From positions 1-64,000 of the forward strand of contig JAEVYU010000013.1 of NCBI GenBank assembly GCA_023392595.1: DNA of 64,000 nt, read 5' to 3'. Positions 9,008 through 17,848 of the stretch are shown in pieces. The stretch is from Bacillota bacterium. GTDB taxonomy: Bacteria; Bacillota; UBA4882; UBA8346. The position numbers were made by a program, and so were the translations under genes. The number at the start of each line of letters is the position of its first letter. The first letter of the stretch is position 1. Below the pieces are notes generated by a model. That model saw only the letters and a list, made by a program, of their open reading frames with translations, searched no databases and was not told the origin of the DNA.

Positions 9008-11476
9008 ATGGACGCACAGCGTTTTTTGAAAGAGTTAACTTCCAGCGACTATTATCAAGAACAGGTTGCTTTTATTCACCACATTCCCAGTAAAGAGGCG
9101 GAATATGGTGAGGTATCCCCGCCGTTATCGTCGGAAGTGAGGCAATTACTTGCGGCCCGGGGAATCAATGAATTATATTCCCACCAGGCCTCAGCTATCA
9201 ACGAAGTCCGGCAGAGGCACCATACGGTTATTGTTACCGGAACGGCAAGTGGTAAATCTCTTTGTTATCTGATTCCGGCTTTGGAAAATTATATCCGCGA
9301 CGGGCAGGCGCGGGCCCTTTTTCTCTATCCCACCAAAGCGCTGGCTCAGGACCAACTTAAAGCTTTGAACCGTTTGAGCGAAGGCCTTTGCGGCCTTAAA
9401 CCGGTGATGGGAACGTATGACGGGGATACCTCGGTGAGTGTCCGTAAAAAATTGCGGGACCAGGGCAATTTCATCCTAACCAATCCCGACATGCTCCATC
9501 AAGGGATTCTCCCCAAACATCCGGGCTGGTCTAATTTTTTTACCCATCTTGAGTTGGTGGTGTTTGATGAAATCCACACCTACCGGGGAGTGTTTGGTTC
9601 AAACGTGGCCAATGTAATTCGCCGCCTGCGGCGTATTTGCGCCAACTATGGCAGTAATCCCATTTTTGTTGGTACTTCGGCCACTATCAACAACCCGTTG
9701 CAACATGCCGAAAGCCTTTTAGGCGTCCCCATGAGCATTATCGACCATGATGGCGCGCCACGGGGCAGTAAATATTTTGTTTTTTGGAACCCGCCCTATC
9801 TTGATCAAACGAAAACCGAACGGAGAAGCGCCAATTCGGAAGCGGCGGCTTTAATGACGGAGTTGATCCGGGAAAGGATTCCCACCATCGCTTTTACTAA
9901 AACCAGGGTGGTTACGGAATTGATGTACCGGTATGTTCAGGACCAGCTTCAGAAACATAGTCCGACTTTGGCCAAAAAAATCCGGGCCTACCGTGGGGGA
10001 TACCTTCCGGAAGAGCGGCGGGAGATTGAACGCCAATTGTTTAGCGGAGAACTATTGGGAGTTACCAGCACCAATGCCTTGGAACTCGGCATCGATATCG
10101 GGCAGTTGGAAGCCTGTCTGCTGGTGGGGTACCCCGGAACCATCGCCTCAACCTGGCAGCAAGCTGGCCGTGCGGGGCGATCAAAGGAAGAGTCGTTGGT
10201 GATCTATATCCCGCATCAAAATCCAATTGATCAGTATCTGGTGAAACACCCAAATTATTTTTTTGAACAGAGTCCGGAATCAGCCGTCGTCGATCCGGAT
10301 AATCCCCATTTGTTAATGGGCCATTTACGCAGTGCCGCCTTTGAGGCCCCTCTTGGAGCCGGGGATTGCTACCAATTCGGTTCGTATTCCCCGGCTATCA
10401 TGGAATTGCTGGCTGAAGCCGGAGAACTCAAACAAATCAACGGTAAGTGGTATTGGCGGAGCGCTGGATTCCCATCCGCCGAAGTGGCCCTTAGAAACAT
10501 GTCCGATGATACTTTCAGCATTGTGGATATCACCACGGAACCCCAAAAAGTTATCGGTACTTTAGACGAGGCCAGCGCCTACCAGCAGATTTACACCGAA
10601 GCCATTTATATCCATGACGGTGAGACCTATTTTGTGAAAGAAATGAATGTGCCCCAAAAAGTCTCTTACGTTCAAAAAATTGAAGTGGATTATTATACCC
10701 AGTCTATTACCGAAGTCCAGATCACTACGACTGAAAAAGAGATTGAAAGCAATTGGCGTAAGTCGGTCACTGGTTTCGGGGATGTTGAGGTCATGATCAA
10801 ACCTTATTTGTTCCGGAAAATTAAGTTCGGTTCCCGGGATAGCATCGGTTTTGGCAAGATCAGTCTTGAGCCGTCCCTTATGCAGACGAAGGCTTTTTGG
10901 GTCATCCCGCCGGCCAGTACTTTGCATTTAGTGAAAGACTTCGGGCGGGAGCCGGTGGAAGGACTGCTGGGTATTGCCAATGTGATTTCGGAAGTTTTGC
11001 CTTTTTTGGTGATGTGTGACACCGGGGATATCGGATCGATGGTTGATTTGATGAATAATGGCGCTCCGTCCCTATTCATTTACGATAAATATCCAGGCGG
11101 TATCGGCTTTGCCCAGCGTTCGTTCGATAAGGCCGAGCAGATTTTCCAGGCCGCCTTGGAGTTAATAGCCGCTTGCAGTTGTGAAGCGGGTTGCCCGTCT
11201 TGTGTGGGTTCGCCGCTGCCGCCCAATCCGCAGCTGGATCCGGACACGACTCCTAAGGGCAGGATACCCGATAAAGAAGCGGCATTGGTTATTCTTCACG
11301 ATTTATTGGAAATCGCTCCGTATATACCGGCGCCGGTTACAATTCCCGCAGTTCAAACCGGTGCAAATCCAGGCGTGACTCAGGAAAACGTACCCTATCC
11401 GCCTTTGGTCAGATTACCGGATAAAGTTGAACAACAATTACGCCAAAAGTTGGCCATACTAAGGAGGAAGAAATGA
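9008..11476 (+). CDS. mrfA: DEAD/DEAH-box helicase with DUF1998 zinc-binding C-terminus (MrfA type)
   Basis: Encodes an 822-residue superfamily-2 helicase. The RecA-like core shows GTASGKS (Walker A), YPTKALAQDQL, FDEIHTYRG (motif II, DEIH), GTSATINNP (motif III) and GRAGRS (motif VI). The C-terminal half includes the DUF1998 domain with a CSCEAGCPSCVGSP zinc site near residues 720-735. B. subtilis MrfA, with this architecture, works in an excision pathway for mitomycin adducts (family knowledge); the same role is inferred here. The length is a little above the Bacillus protein because of a short proline-rich tail. AAGGAGG near its end serves the next gene, whose ATG overlaps this stop codon by 4 nt. 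Confidence 0.9.
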   Translation: MDAQRFLKELTSSDYYQEQVAFIHHIPSKEAEYGEVSPPLSSEVRQLLAARGINELYSHQASAINEVRQRHHTVIVTGTASGKSLCYLIPALENYIRDGQARALFLYPTKALAQDQLKALNRLSEGLCGLKPVMGTYDGDTSVSVRKKLRDQGNFILTNPDMLHQGILPKHPGWSNFFTHLELVVFDEIHTYRGVFGSNVANVIRRLRRICANYGSNPIFVGTSATINNPLQHAESLLGVPMSIIDHDGAPRGSKYFVFWNPPYLDQTKTERRSANSEAAALMTELIRERIPTIAFTKTRVVTELMYRYVQDQLQKHSPTLAKKIRAYRGGYLPEERREIERQLFSGELLGVTSTNALELGIDIGQLEACLLVGYPGTIASTWQQAGRAGRSKEESLVIYIPHQNPIDQYLVKHPNYFFEQSPESAVVDPDNPHLLMGHLRSAAFEAPLGAGDCYQFGSYSPAIMELLAEAGELKQINGKWYWRSAGFPSAEVALRNMSDDTFSIVDITTEPQKVIGTLDEASAYQQIYTEAIYIHDGETYFVKEMNVPQKVSYVQKIEVDYYTQSITEVQITTTEKEIESNWRKSVTGFGDVEVMIKPYLFRKIKFGSRDSIGFGKISLEPSLMQTKAFWVIPPASTLHLVKDFGREPVEGLLGIANVISEVLPFLVMCDTGDIGSMVDLMNNGAPSLFIYDKYPGGIGFAQRSFDKAEQIFQAALELIAACSCEAGCPSCVGSPLPPNPQLDPDTTPKGRIPDKEAALVILHDLLEIAPYIPAPVTIPAVQTGANPGVTQENVPYPPLVRLPDKVEQQLRQKLAILRRKK

Positions 11477-12249
11477 TGGACAAGATTGATTACGGAATTA
11501 TCGGCGGCTCCGGTTTTTACCGGCCGGATTTACTTTCACAGGTTAGGGAAGTAAAAGTGGAAACCCCTTATGGTGAAATTAAACCCTTTATCGGCAAACT
11601 CGGCGATATTGAAGTCGCGTTTCTTCCTAGGCATGGTCAAGACCATTCGGTGTTGCCCCATCAAATCAATTTCCGGGCTAATCTTTGGGGGCTCCATAGT
11701 CTTGGAGTTAAGCGCATTGTGGCAACAACGGCGGTGGGCGGTTTAACACCTGAATTGGCGCCGGGAACCATGGTGATTGTTGATCAGCTGTTGGATTTTA
11801 CCAAACAACGGCCGTTAACTTTTTATGAAGATGGGGATGTCCAAAGGGCTCATATTGACATGACCGAGCCTTATTGTCCATCCATGCGGCTAGAGTTGAG
11901 TAAAGTGGCGGCTAAATTGAACATCCCGGTTCAACTTGGCGGATGTTATGTTTGCTTTGAAGGCCCGCGGTATGAGACTGCTGCGGAAATAAAAATGTTT
12001 CGGATGTTGGGAGGAACCGTGGTTGGGATGACCGGTATTCCGGAAACGGTTCTTGCCAGGGAATTGGGGATTTGTTATGCCAACTTGAGCATCATTACGA
12101 ATTGGGCGGCCGGAATTACCGTTGCTCCGTTGAATCACGGCGAAGTGAAGCAGGTTATGGCCCTGAATGAGGGTAAATTGAGAGATGTCATCACCAATTA
12201 TATCATTACCGCCGACCATGAATTCCATTGCGCATGTCAAAAAAAATAA
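11473..12249 (+). CDS. mtnP: Methylthio-nucleoside phosphorylase (MTAP/MTIP family)
   Basis: Phosphorolyses a 5'-methylthio-purine nucleoside to the free base and methylthioribose-1-phosphate, which the next gene product (MtnA) isomerises. The 258-residue protein has the PNP-family IIGGSGFY phosphate loop, PRHGQDHSVLPH, TTAVGGL and CFEGPRYETAAE. At the base-binding site human MTAP has Thr-Asp-Tyr-Asp; here it is Thr-Asn210-Trp-Ala212 (TNWAAG). Loss of both aspartates resembles 6-oxopurine or methylthioinosine phosphorylases, so the true substrate may be MTI. Either of two adjacent ATGs (11473, 11476) can start it; the ribosome site is AAGGAGG. It overlaps the helicase stop, indicating coupled translation. 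Confidence 0.88.
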   Translation: MMDKIDYGIIGGSGFYRPDLLSQVREVKVETPYGEIKPFIGKLGDIEVAFLPRHGQDHSVLPHQINFRANLWGLHSLGVKRIVATTAVGGLTPELAPGTMVIVDQLLDFTKQRPLTFYEDGDVQRAHIDMTEPYCPSMRLELSKVAAKLNIPVQLGGCYVCFEGPRYETAAEIKMFRMLGGTVVGMTGIPETVLARELGICYANLSIITNWAAGITVAPLNHGEVKQVMALNEGKLRDVITNYIITADHEFHCACQKK

Positions 12250-12250
12250 A

Positions 12251-12285
12251 TTCAACTACTATTGCGATTTGAAATTGTAGTTGAA
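12251..12285 (+). repeat. Inverted repeat between mtnP and mtnA
   Basis: TTCAACTAC (12251-12259) pairs with GTAGTTGAA (12277-12285) around a 17-nt loop directly after the mtnP stop codon. There is no U-run, so it is not a terminator; it could stabilise the upstream mRNA. Confidence 0.5.
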
Positions 12286-12340
12286 ACGCTCAATGAGGCA
12301 TCGTAAATTTTGGGGGATAGCCCCGGTCAGGAGAAATCCA

Positions 12341-13411
12341 ATGAATTGGAATACCCTTGAATGGCAAAACGGTTTTCTAAAAATATTGGACCAGACCTTA
12401 TTGCCTTCTAAAGTCGAGTATATTACCACAGACCGTTATGAAACAGTGGCCGAAGCTATCCGGCGTCTTCAGGTACGGGGGGCGCCGGCTATTGGGGTTG
12501 CAGCTGCTTTTGGAGTCGTGCTGGGCGCCGCTCAGGTCCGCCAAAATTCTGATTTTAGGGAACAAGTCGCCCGGGTTATCAAAGAATTGGCAGCCACCCG
12601 ACCCACTGCGGTCAATTTATTTTGGGCCCTCGATCGTCAAAAAAAGGTGTTGGATAGCAGCAGCGGGCTTCAGCCGGAAGAAATCGTCCGCCGGCTCGCG
12701 GAGGAAGCGAAAAAGATCGCCTCCGAGGATGCCGCGGTCAACCGGAAAATTGGCGAAAACGGCGCCGCGCTGCTTATCAGTGGAATGACCGTATTGACCC
12801 ATTGTAACGCCGGAGCGCTGGCAACTTCGGCTTATGGGACTGCCTTGGCCGTAATCCGGGTTGCAGTCGAACAGGGGAAACAAATTGCGGTTTACGCCGA
12901 CGAAACCAGGCCATTGCTCCAAGGCGCCCGGTTAACAGCGTGGGAATTGATGCAGGAAGGAATACCGGTTACTTTAATAACCGATAACATGGCGGCTTCC
13001 GTCATGAGACTCGGGAAGGTTCAAGCCGTCATTGTCGGCGCGGATCGAATTACCGCAAATGGCGATGTAGCCAATAAAATCGGTACGTATGGCGTTGCAG
13101 TATTGGCTAAAGAACATAAAATTCCATTTTACGTTGCCGCTCCCTTATCAACCATTGATCTTAACCTAAAGAACGGAGAAGAAATCCCCATTGAGGAACG
13201 GGCCGCCAGTGAAGTGACATCTTTTGGCGGCACGTTGGTGGCTCCTGAAGGGGTTAAGGTCTATAATCCTGCATTCGATATGACTCCGGCCCGTTTTGTG
13301 ACGGGAATCATTACGGAGTGCGGTGTTGCAACTGGAGACTTGGAAAAAACGCTTCGAAGTTGGAAAAAGTCAAATACTGGCGACTTAAAAGACGAAAATG
13401 AAGGAACTTAA
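12341..13411 (+). CDS. mtnA: S-methyl-5-thioribose-1-phosphate isomerase
   Basis: Converts methylthioribose-1-phosphate to methylthioribulose-1-phosphate in the methionine salvage pathway. It has 356 residues from the ATG at 12341 with AGGAGA upstream; the longer in-frame extension to 12281 starts inside the intergenic hairpin and is rejected. It is eIF2B-alpha/MtnA-like, with RGAPAIGVAAAFG near residue 50, the catalytic Cys155 in LTHCNAGALAT and Asp235 in IVGADRI, and NKIGTYGVA after it. The rest of the salvage pathway (mtnW, X, B, D or equivalents) is not in the window. Its final codons overlap, tail-to-tail, the small zinc-ribbon gene on the other strand. Confidence 0.95.
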   Translation: MNWNTLEWQNGFLKILDQTLLPSKVEYITTDRYETVAEAIRRLQVRGAPAIGVAAAFGVVLGAAQVRQNSDFREQVARVIKELAATRPTAVNLFWALDRQKKVLDSSSGLQPEEIVRRLAEEAKKIASEDAAVNRKIGENGAALLISGMTVLTHCNAGALATSAYGTALAVIRVAVEQGKQIAVYADETRPLLQGARLTAWELMQEGIPVTLITDNMAASVMRLGKVQAVIVGADRITANGDVANKIGTYGVAVLAKEHKIPFYVAAPLSTIDLNLKNGEEIPIEERAASEVTSFGGTLVAPEGVKVYNPAFDMTPARFVTGIITECGVATGDLEKTLRSWKKSNTGDLKDENEGT

Positions 13412-13512
13412 CCGTATAGCGGCAGACGATGATATACATGATAGCAATGGGGACAAAACCACTTCCCCTCGGCTTTGAGGAGCCGATATTTTCCGCATTG
13501 CGGACAGATCAT
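13408..13512 (-). CDS. 34-residue zinc-ribbon protein
   Basis: A very short gene supported by a complete frame, an AGGAG site (13521-13525) exactly 8 nt before the ATG, and two CxxC knuckles (CPQC at residues 3-6, CPHC at 20-23) spaced as in a zinc ribbon. The sequence between and after the knuckles is basic and aromatic (YHVYHRLPLYG at the end). The frame overlaps the last 4 nt of mtnA on the opposite strand. Function is unknown; such mini-ribbons may bind nucleic acid or partner proteins. The pairing of a canonical ribosome site with a four-Cys motif makes chance unlikely. Confidence 0.7.
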   Translation of the reverse strand: MICPQCGKYRLLKAEGKWFCPHCYHVYHRLPLYG

Positions 13513-13766
13513 GGACTTCACTCCTTTTTAATAAGTGGAGACTGTAATATCATCAAAAATGCTTAAAAGACCGGTAGCCTTCGTTGATAGCTAGATTGAA
13601 GATAGATAGTTCTACTATAAAACTGGCGTAAGAAAATGTCCAGTGTGGTATCACTGGATTCCATGGTAAAAATTGGTCCGGTTATCATCAAATTACAGGT
13701 TGATCCTTTTGCTAGGTGAGATACTAAAGCCAGAAGTATTTCCAATTAGCGAAAGGAAGGAAGCAC

Positions 13767-13931
13767 GTGGTAAAAAAGAATCGGTTTCAGAAAACGTCCT
13801 ATAACGATCAAGAGGAGATAGCAAAGGAGATCGTTCCGAAAACGGATCAAGAAGTGAGTTCTGAATTTGCGAGTCAAAATTCAGCGGAACAGGGGATGAA
13901 TAAAAAACAGCAACAGCAAAGCAAAAAATGA
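13767..13931 (+). CDS. 54-residue Gln-rich protein, possibly gamma-SASP-like
   Basis: GTG start at 13767, 6 nt after AAAGGAAGG; the gene runs to TGA at 13929. The product is hydrophilic, low in aromatics and rich in Gln, Lys, Glu and Ser. The segment SSEFASQNSAEQ resembles the TEFASETNAQQ repeat unit of gamma-type small acid-soluble spore proteins (SspE), and the end, MNKKQQQQSKK, has similar composition. The match is short, and gamma-SASPs normally carry two repeats, so the assignment is tentative. It is a stand-alone gene in a non-coding stretch, as expected for a forespore-expressed small gene. Confidence 0.5.
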   Translation: MVKKNRFQKTSYNDQEEIAKEIVPKTDQEVSSEFASQNSAEQGMNKKQQQQSKK

Positions 13932-14022
13932 ATAACCCTGGACTATCATACTATGTAAAGGGCTTATTCCAAATGCCAGTTTTTTCTCATTAAATTATCG
14001 AATGTGTATAAGCCATGAAAAA

Positions 14023-14099
14023 GAGGCAGTCAAAAAAGGATTTTGAAATCAGGGATATATGGTATATCTCTATGGATAGAATTCTTTTTGCGACCGCCT
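14023..14099. repeat. Palindromic element, GAGGC(A/G)GTC ends (copy 1)
   Basis: GAGGCAGTC followed by an A-run (14023-14037) is complementary, with mismatches, to CTTTTTGCGACCGCCT at 14084-14099. The centre holds GGATATA/TATATCT arms. The whole 77 nt can fold as one long imperfect hairpin and is followed by T-rich DNA. Its ends resemble those of the elements at 27279 and 55818. It may also act as a terminator between the small gene and the sensor kinase. Confidence 0.55.
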
Positions 14100-14183
14100 A
14101 TTTTTATTGTGTCTTTGGAGCATTTAAAGACCCCGGGCAGGAATTGTTAACAATATTTTGAACATCTTATCAGGTGATAAAAT

Positions 14184-16040
14184 GTGTTCATACAAAAAAT
14201 CTATAACAAACTGTCTCGTTTAATCCGGAAGCATCCCATACTCGATAAATTTAACCAATTGAGTCTTAAAAACAAACTTCTCATTTCTTTTCTATTTGTG
14301 TCAATTATCCCGATTTTATTTGTCCAAACCCTTTCTTATTACAATTTCAGCTTTTCAATGAAGAAGAAAATTAATGAACTCATCCATTTCAATCTGGTCC
14401 AGACTTCTAAAAATCTGGATACCACATTGACATCCTATAAAGATTTGTTAATTCAGATTTTTTCGGATGATGCCTTAGTGGAACAAGTGAAAAAATTAAA
14501 CTCTGCCTCGGATGTGGACAGATTATTGGCAGCCATTGAAATTAGAAGACGGTTTAGTATCATCTCTCTTTCAAAGCCCGGTGTGAAATGCATATCGGTT
14601 CTGGCCACCTCCGGACATGTCGCCTGGTATGACAGGGACAATAATTCAGGTTTCCAAAATATCTGGAGCAAGTATTCGGATATCACCAAAACGGAAGTAT
14701 ATCGCAGAACTTTGCAAAGCCATCAATGGGTTGTAACCGGACCGGATTCGGATTATTATTTGGGGAAGAATTATCGATTTGTAAATATTGCTTTACGACT
14801 TTTGGATTGGAAAAGCGGCGATAATCAATTGCTGGGTATTGTGGTTTTGAGCGTTGATGAAGACTCCCTCTATACTTCCTGCAATCAACCGAACAATGGT
14901 AAGGAAAGAATCGATAGCTTTAATTTTATCTACAACACGCAAGGTCGGATTGTTTCTTTTCCAATAAAGAAATATTTAGGAAGGCGAATGGGCCGGTTGG
15001 AAGGGACATCCGGCAGTATGAAAAGTCAGGATATCCTGAAATTTATTCATGAAGTTCATTGGTTTGGAAACCGGCAATTGATCATTAATCAACTGCAGCA
15101 GGAAAAAAACGGTTGGACAATCGTTAATGTGAGCGATCAAAGTTATTTGTTCAACGAGATGTACTGGATGCAACGATTGAATATTATTTTCGCTATTATG
15201 GCGGTTATGTTCTCGGTCCTGATCATTGTTTATGTAACCAGTACGCTAACGCGTTCCACTCACAAAATTATTTCCGCTATGAATACTGCCAGAAAAGGTG
15301 AGTTATCGGTACAGGTCAACTTGGATACCAAAGACGAAATCGCGGTCATCGGCTCCCATTTCAATCAGATGATAGTGCAAATCCAACAATTAATGGCGGA
15401 AAATATGTTAGCCACCGCCAGAGAAAAAGAAGCAGAAATAAGAGCGCTGGTAGCGCAAATTAATCCCCATTTTCTCTATAACATATTGGATTCCATTAAT
15501 TGGATGGCTATTGAAAAGGATGAACATGAAATTAGTCAAATGATTGAAAGTTTGGCCAATATTTTGCGATATAGTATGAATGACAGTAACTGGGTCGTTA
15601 CGCTACAAGAAGAAGTAGAATGGTTGAAACAATATATCTATTTGCTTCAAAATCACTTTGAGTACTCATTTGTCAGTGTTATTGAATTTGAAGAGCAAAT
15701 TCTGACCCTCAAAATTTATAAATTATTGTTACAGCCATTAGTCGAGAATGCCATTATTCATGGCTTTAAGGGACGTGAATCAGGAGGGCTCCTTAAGGTT
15801 ACGGGGATGCGGATGGGGGAATTTTTAAAAATCGTGGTTGAAGACAATGGCAATGGAATGAGTGGAAAAACCCTTGAATTAATATCCAAGGATATCCAGG
15901 AACGTCGGAGTTTCAGCGGCATTGGGATAAAAAATGTCAGTAATCGATTACGGATTTATTATGGAAAGGACGCTACTTTGGATTTTTCAAGCCAAGTAGG
16001 TGTCGGAACGACCATAACGCTCATTTTGCCCGTACTTTAA
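14184..16040 (+). CDS. YesM-type sensor histidine kinase (sugar locus A)
   Basis: Membrane sensor of 618 residues starting at GTG 14184 (AGGTGA 6 nt before). A transmembrane helix at about 33-55, a large extracytoplasmic dCache-like sensor to about 330, a second helix at about 332-352, then HAMP, the His_kinase domain and HATPase. The phospho-acceptor is predicted as His429 in QINPHFLYNILDSIN; the ATP site shows VEDNGNGMSG and GIGIKNVSNRL. Members of this family respond to extracellular oligosaccharides, often with the binding protein, and phosphorylate an AraC-type partner. The partner lies 23 bp downstream, and the transporter plus GH31 genes follow, so this kinase probably controls sugar locus A. 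Confidence 0.93.
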   Translation: MFIQKIYNKLSRLIRKHPILDKFNQLSLKNKLLISFLFVSIIPILFVQTLSYYNFSFSMKKKINELIHFNLVQTSKNLDTTLTSYKDLLIQIFSDDALVEQVKKLNSASDVDRLLAAIEIRRRFSIISLSKPGVKCISVLATSGHVAWYDRDNNSGFQNIWSKYSDITKTEVYRRTLQSHQWVVTGPDSDYYLGKNYRFVNIALRLLDWKSGDNQLLGIVVLSVDEDSLYTSCNQPNNGKERIDSFNFIYNTQGRIVSFPIKKYLGRRMGRLEGTSGSMKSQDILKFIHEVHWFGNRQLIINQLQQEKNGWTIVNVSDQSYLFNEMYWMQRLNIIFAIMAVMFSVLIIVYVTSTLTRSTHKIISAMNTARKGELSVQVNLDTKDEIAVIGSHFNQMIVQIQQLMAENMLATAREKEAEIRALVAQINPHFLYNILDSINWMAIEKDEHEISQMIESLANILRYSMNDSNWVVTLQEEVEWLKQYIYLLQNHFEYSFVSVIEFEEQILTLKIYKLLLQPLVENAIIHGFKGRESGGLLKVTGMRMGEFLKIVVEDNGNGMSGKTLELISKDIQERRSFSGIGIKNVSNRLRIYYGKDATLDFSSQVGVGTTITLILPVL

Positions 16041-16063
16041 AATGGCTAAAAGAGGTGTTTGAT

Positions 16064-17608
16064 TTGCGGATTGTAGTTGTTGAGGATGGTATCAAAATCA
16101 GACGGGGTATTATTCACCTCATTGAAAAACTTAGTCCCAATTACATGGTTGTCGGAGAGGCTGCCAATGGTTTGGATGGCCTAAAGATGATCAGCGAATT
16201 GAAACCGGATTTAGTCATTGCGGATATCAGGATGCCGGAATTCAGCGGATTGGAAATGCTCCAGGCTTTGAAAGGACGTGGGTTAAAACATAAAGCCATT
16301 ATTTTAAGCGCATTTTCGGATTTTTCCTTTGCCCAGCAAGCGATCGGTTTAGGAGTATCCGCGTATTTGGTAAAGCCAATCACAGCCGAAAAAATGCAGC
16401 AAAGTTTGCTTGCGATTGAACAGGAGTTATTGGACGAACGTAATCGGGGAAAGGCTTCCCGCCTTTTTACAATAAAACATTTGTTTCAAGACCTGATGAT
16501 GGGAAAGATTGAAAAAGTCAAAGAGTTAAAGCTAATAATCGATTCCGACAGCAGTTTCGCATGGATACAACCCTTTGTTCTGGTGGCGGCTTATACAGGG
16601 AACAAAATGTACGACAATGAAGAATTGCAGCAGGGATTCAGTGAGTTATTGAGCGCTGATTCAGGTAATCAATATTTAATCTTGGATGGTGAAATGAATG
16701 GTGTAACCTTGATGATTGTTTCATGTAAAAATGGTTTGAACGACCTTGAGGCTCTTTTATCGGGTGAATTTTTGGAAACCATTCATTGTCGGGACTTTCC
16801 CAATTTGGTGATGGGATGGATCGCTGTGGATTTATTGGAAGAGTTGCCCACCAAATTTCAGCAGCTGAGTGAAATGTTTAAATGGGCATTACTGTTAGGC
16901 AAGGATAATATGATTACCCAATCGGCGATTGCCGGACTTAATGTTCAGTCCATTATTTATCCGGTCGAAATCGAAAGGCAAGCTGTTACGGAAGTATCCC
17001 GCCAACATTTTCAAAATCTGCCGGGGGTTTTTGAAGACTTTTTAAGTTGGTGGACTCGGGGAAAATATTATCCGGATCAAATTATCGCAGCCTTTTTACA
17101 ATTTATATCCTCCATCACCAACGCAGTCAAAGAGACGGATTTGGACCGGTTTAAGCGTCTTAAACAACAGGAAATTCTGAAGCAAGTTATCAATGCAATG
17201 ACCATGGATCAATTGGAAACCGTTTTAATGGATTTGCAGAAGAATTTAAGTTTCATTGGGAATGAAAGACAATCCGCTTATAGCCTACCGGTGTTTCGAG
17301 CGCTCAAAATCATTGCCGACAATTATCAAACCGGTATTTCCCGGGAAGCAATCGCCGAAAAGCTTCATATTACTCCGGAATACTTCAGTATGTTGTTTTA
17401 TAAGGAAGTAGGCCAAAGTTTTACGGCTTATCTCAAGAATTACCGGATCAATAAAGCGAAAGAGCTGTTAATTCACTCTGAGCTTAAAATCTACGAAATC
17501 GCTGAAAGAGTAGGCTATGGGGACCCCAAGTATTTCTGTCGTGTTTTTAAAGAAATAACCGGCGTACCGGCCAGTGAATATCAAAAATATATTTCAGAAC
17601 ACAGTTGA
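16064..17608 (+). CDS. YesN-type response regulator, receiver plus AraC HTH (locus A)
   Basis: Encodes 514 residues from the TTG at 16064 (start RIVVVED) with AGAGGTG 6 nt before; a GTG at 16055 overlaps the ribosome site. The receiver domain (1-120) has the acidic pocket VVED, the phospho-accepting Asp54 in IADIRMPE, and Lys in YLVKPI. A long, poorly conserved middle region (about 130-400) follows, then two AraC-type helix-turn-helix units at the C-terminus (ISREAIAEKLHITPEYFSM and IYEIAERVGYGDPKYFC). Expected to activate the adjacent transport and GH31 genes after phosphorylation by the upstream kinase. Confidence 0.93.
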   Translation: MRIVVVEDGIKIRRGIIHLIEKLSPNYMVVGEAANGLDGLKMISELKPDLVIADIRMPEFSGLEMLQALKGRGLKHKAIILSAFSDFSFAQQAIGLGVSAYLVKPITAEKMQQSLLAIEQELLDERNRGKASRLFTIKHLFQDLMMGKIEKVKELKLIIDSDSSFAWIQPFVLVAAYTGNKMYDNEELQQGFSELLSADSGNQYLILDGEMNGVTLMIVSCKNGLNDLEALLSGEFLETIHCRDFPNLVMGWIAVDLLEELPTKFQQLSEMFKWALLLGKDNMITQSAIAGLNVQSIIYPVEIERQAVTEVSRQHFQNLPGVFEDFLSWWTRGKYYPDQIIAAFLQFISSITNAVKETDLDRFKRLKQQEILKQVINAMTMDQLETVLMDLQKNLSFIGNERQSAYSLPVFRALKIIADNYQTGISREAIAEKLHITPEYFSMLFYKEVGQSFTAYLKNYRINKAKELLIHSELKIYEIAERVGYGDPKYFCRVFKEITGVPASEYQKYISEHS

Positions 17609-17848
17609 AAGGAATGGCTTCCTTGATTGATAAACTCAAACCCAAAAAAGATAAAGTCAATTCAATCGTTCAAACGATTTGCTTACTTCTTCATAAGCTC
17701 CAATAAATATTTAATATAAATAACATTACATTTTTACACCTTCTTTACAAATTTAGAATTTCGCAAGATCACATATTCCCTTATAGTAAAAGCGAAAGGT
17801 GCGCACCGGTTCCGTTTGAAATTAAATTTAGAATCTGGGAGGCAATCA

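Noticed and set aside
13563..13745. Minus-strand frame of 60 codons
   Set aside because: No recognisable domain and no convincing ribosome site; it lies in the non-coding stretch before the small Gln-rich gene.
17613..17705. Small frame after the locus A regulator (MASLIDKLKPKKDK...)
   Set aside because: The ribosome site abuts the ATG, and the frame overlaps a small AATCGTT/AACGATT hairpin. Evidence is insufficient.
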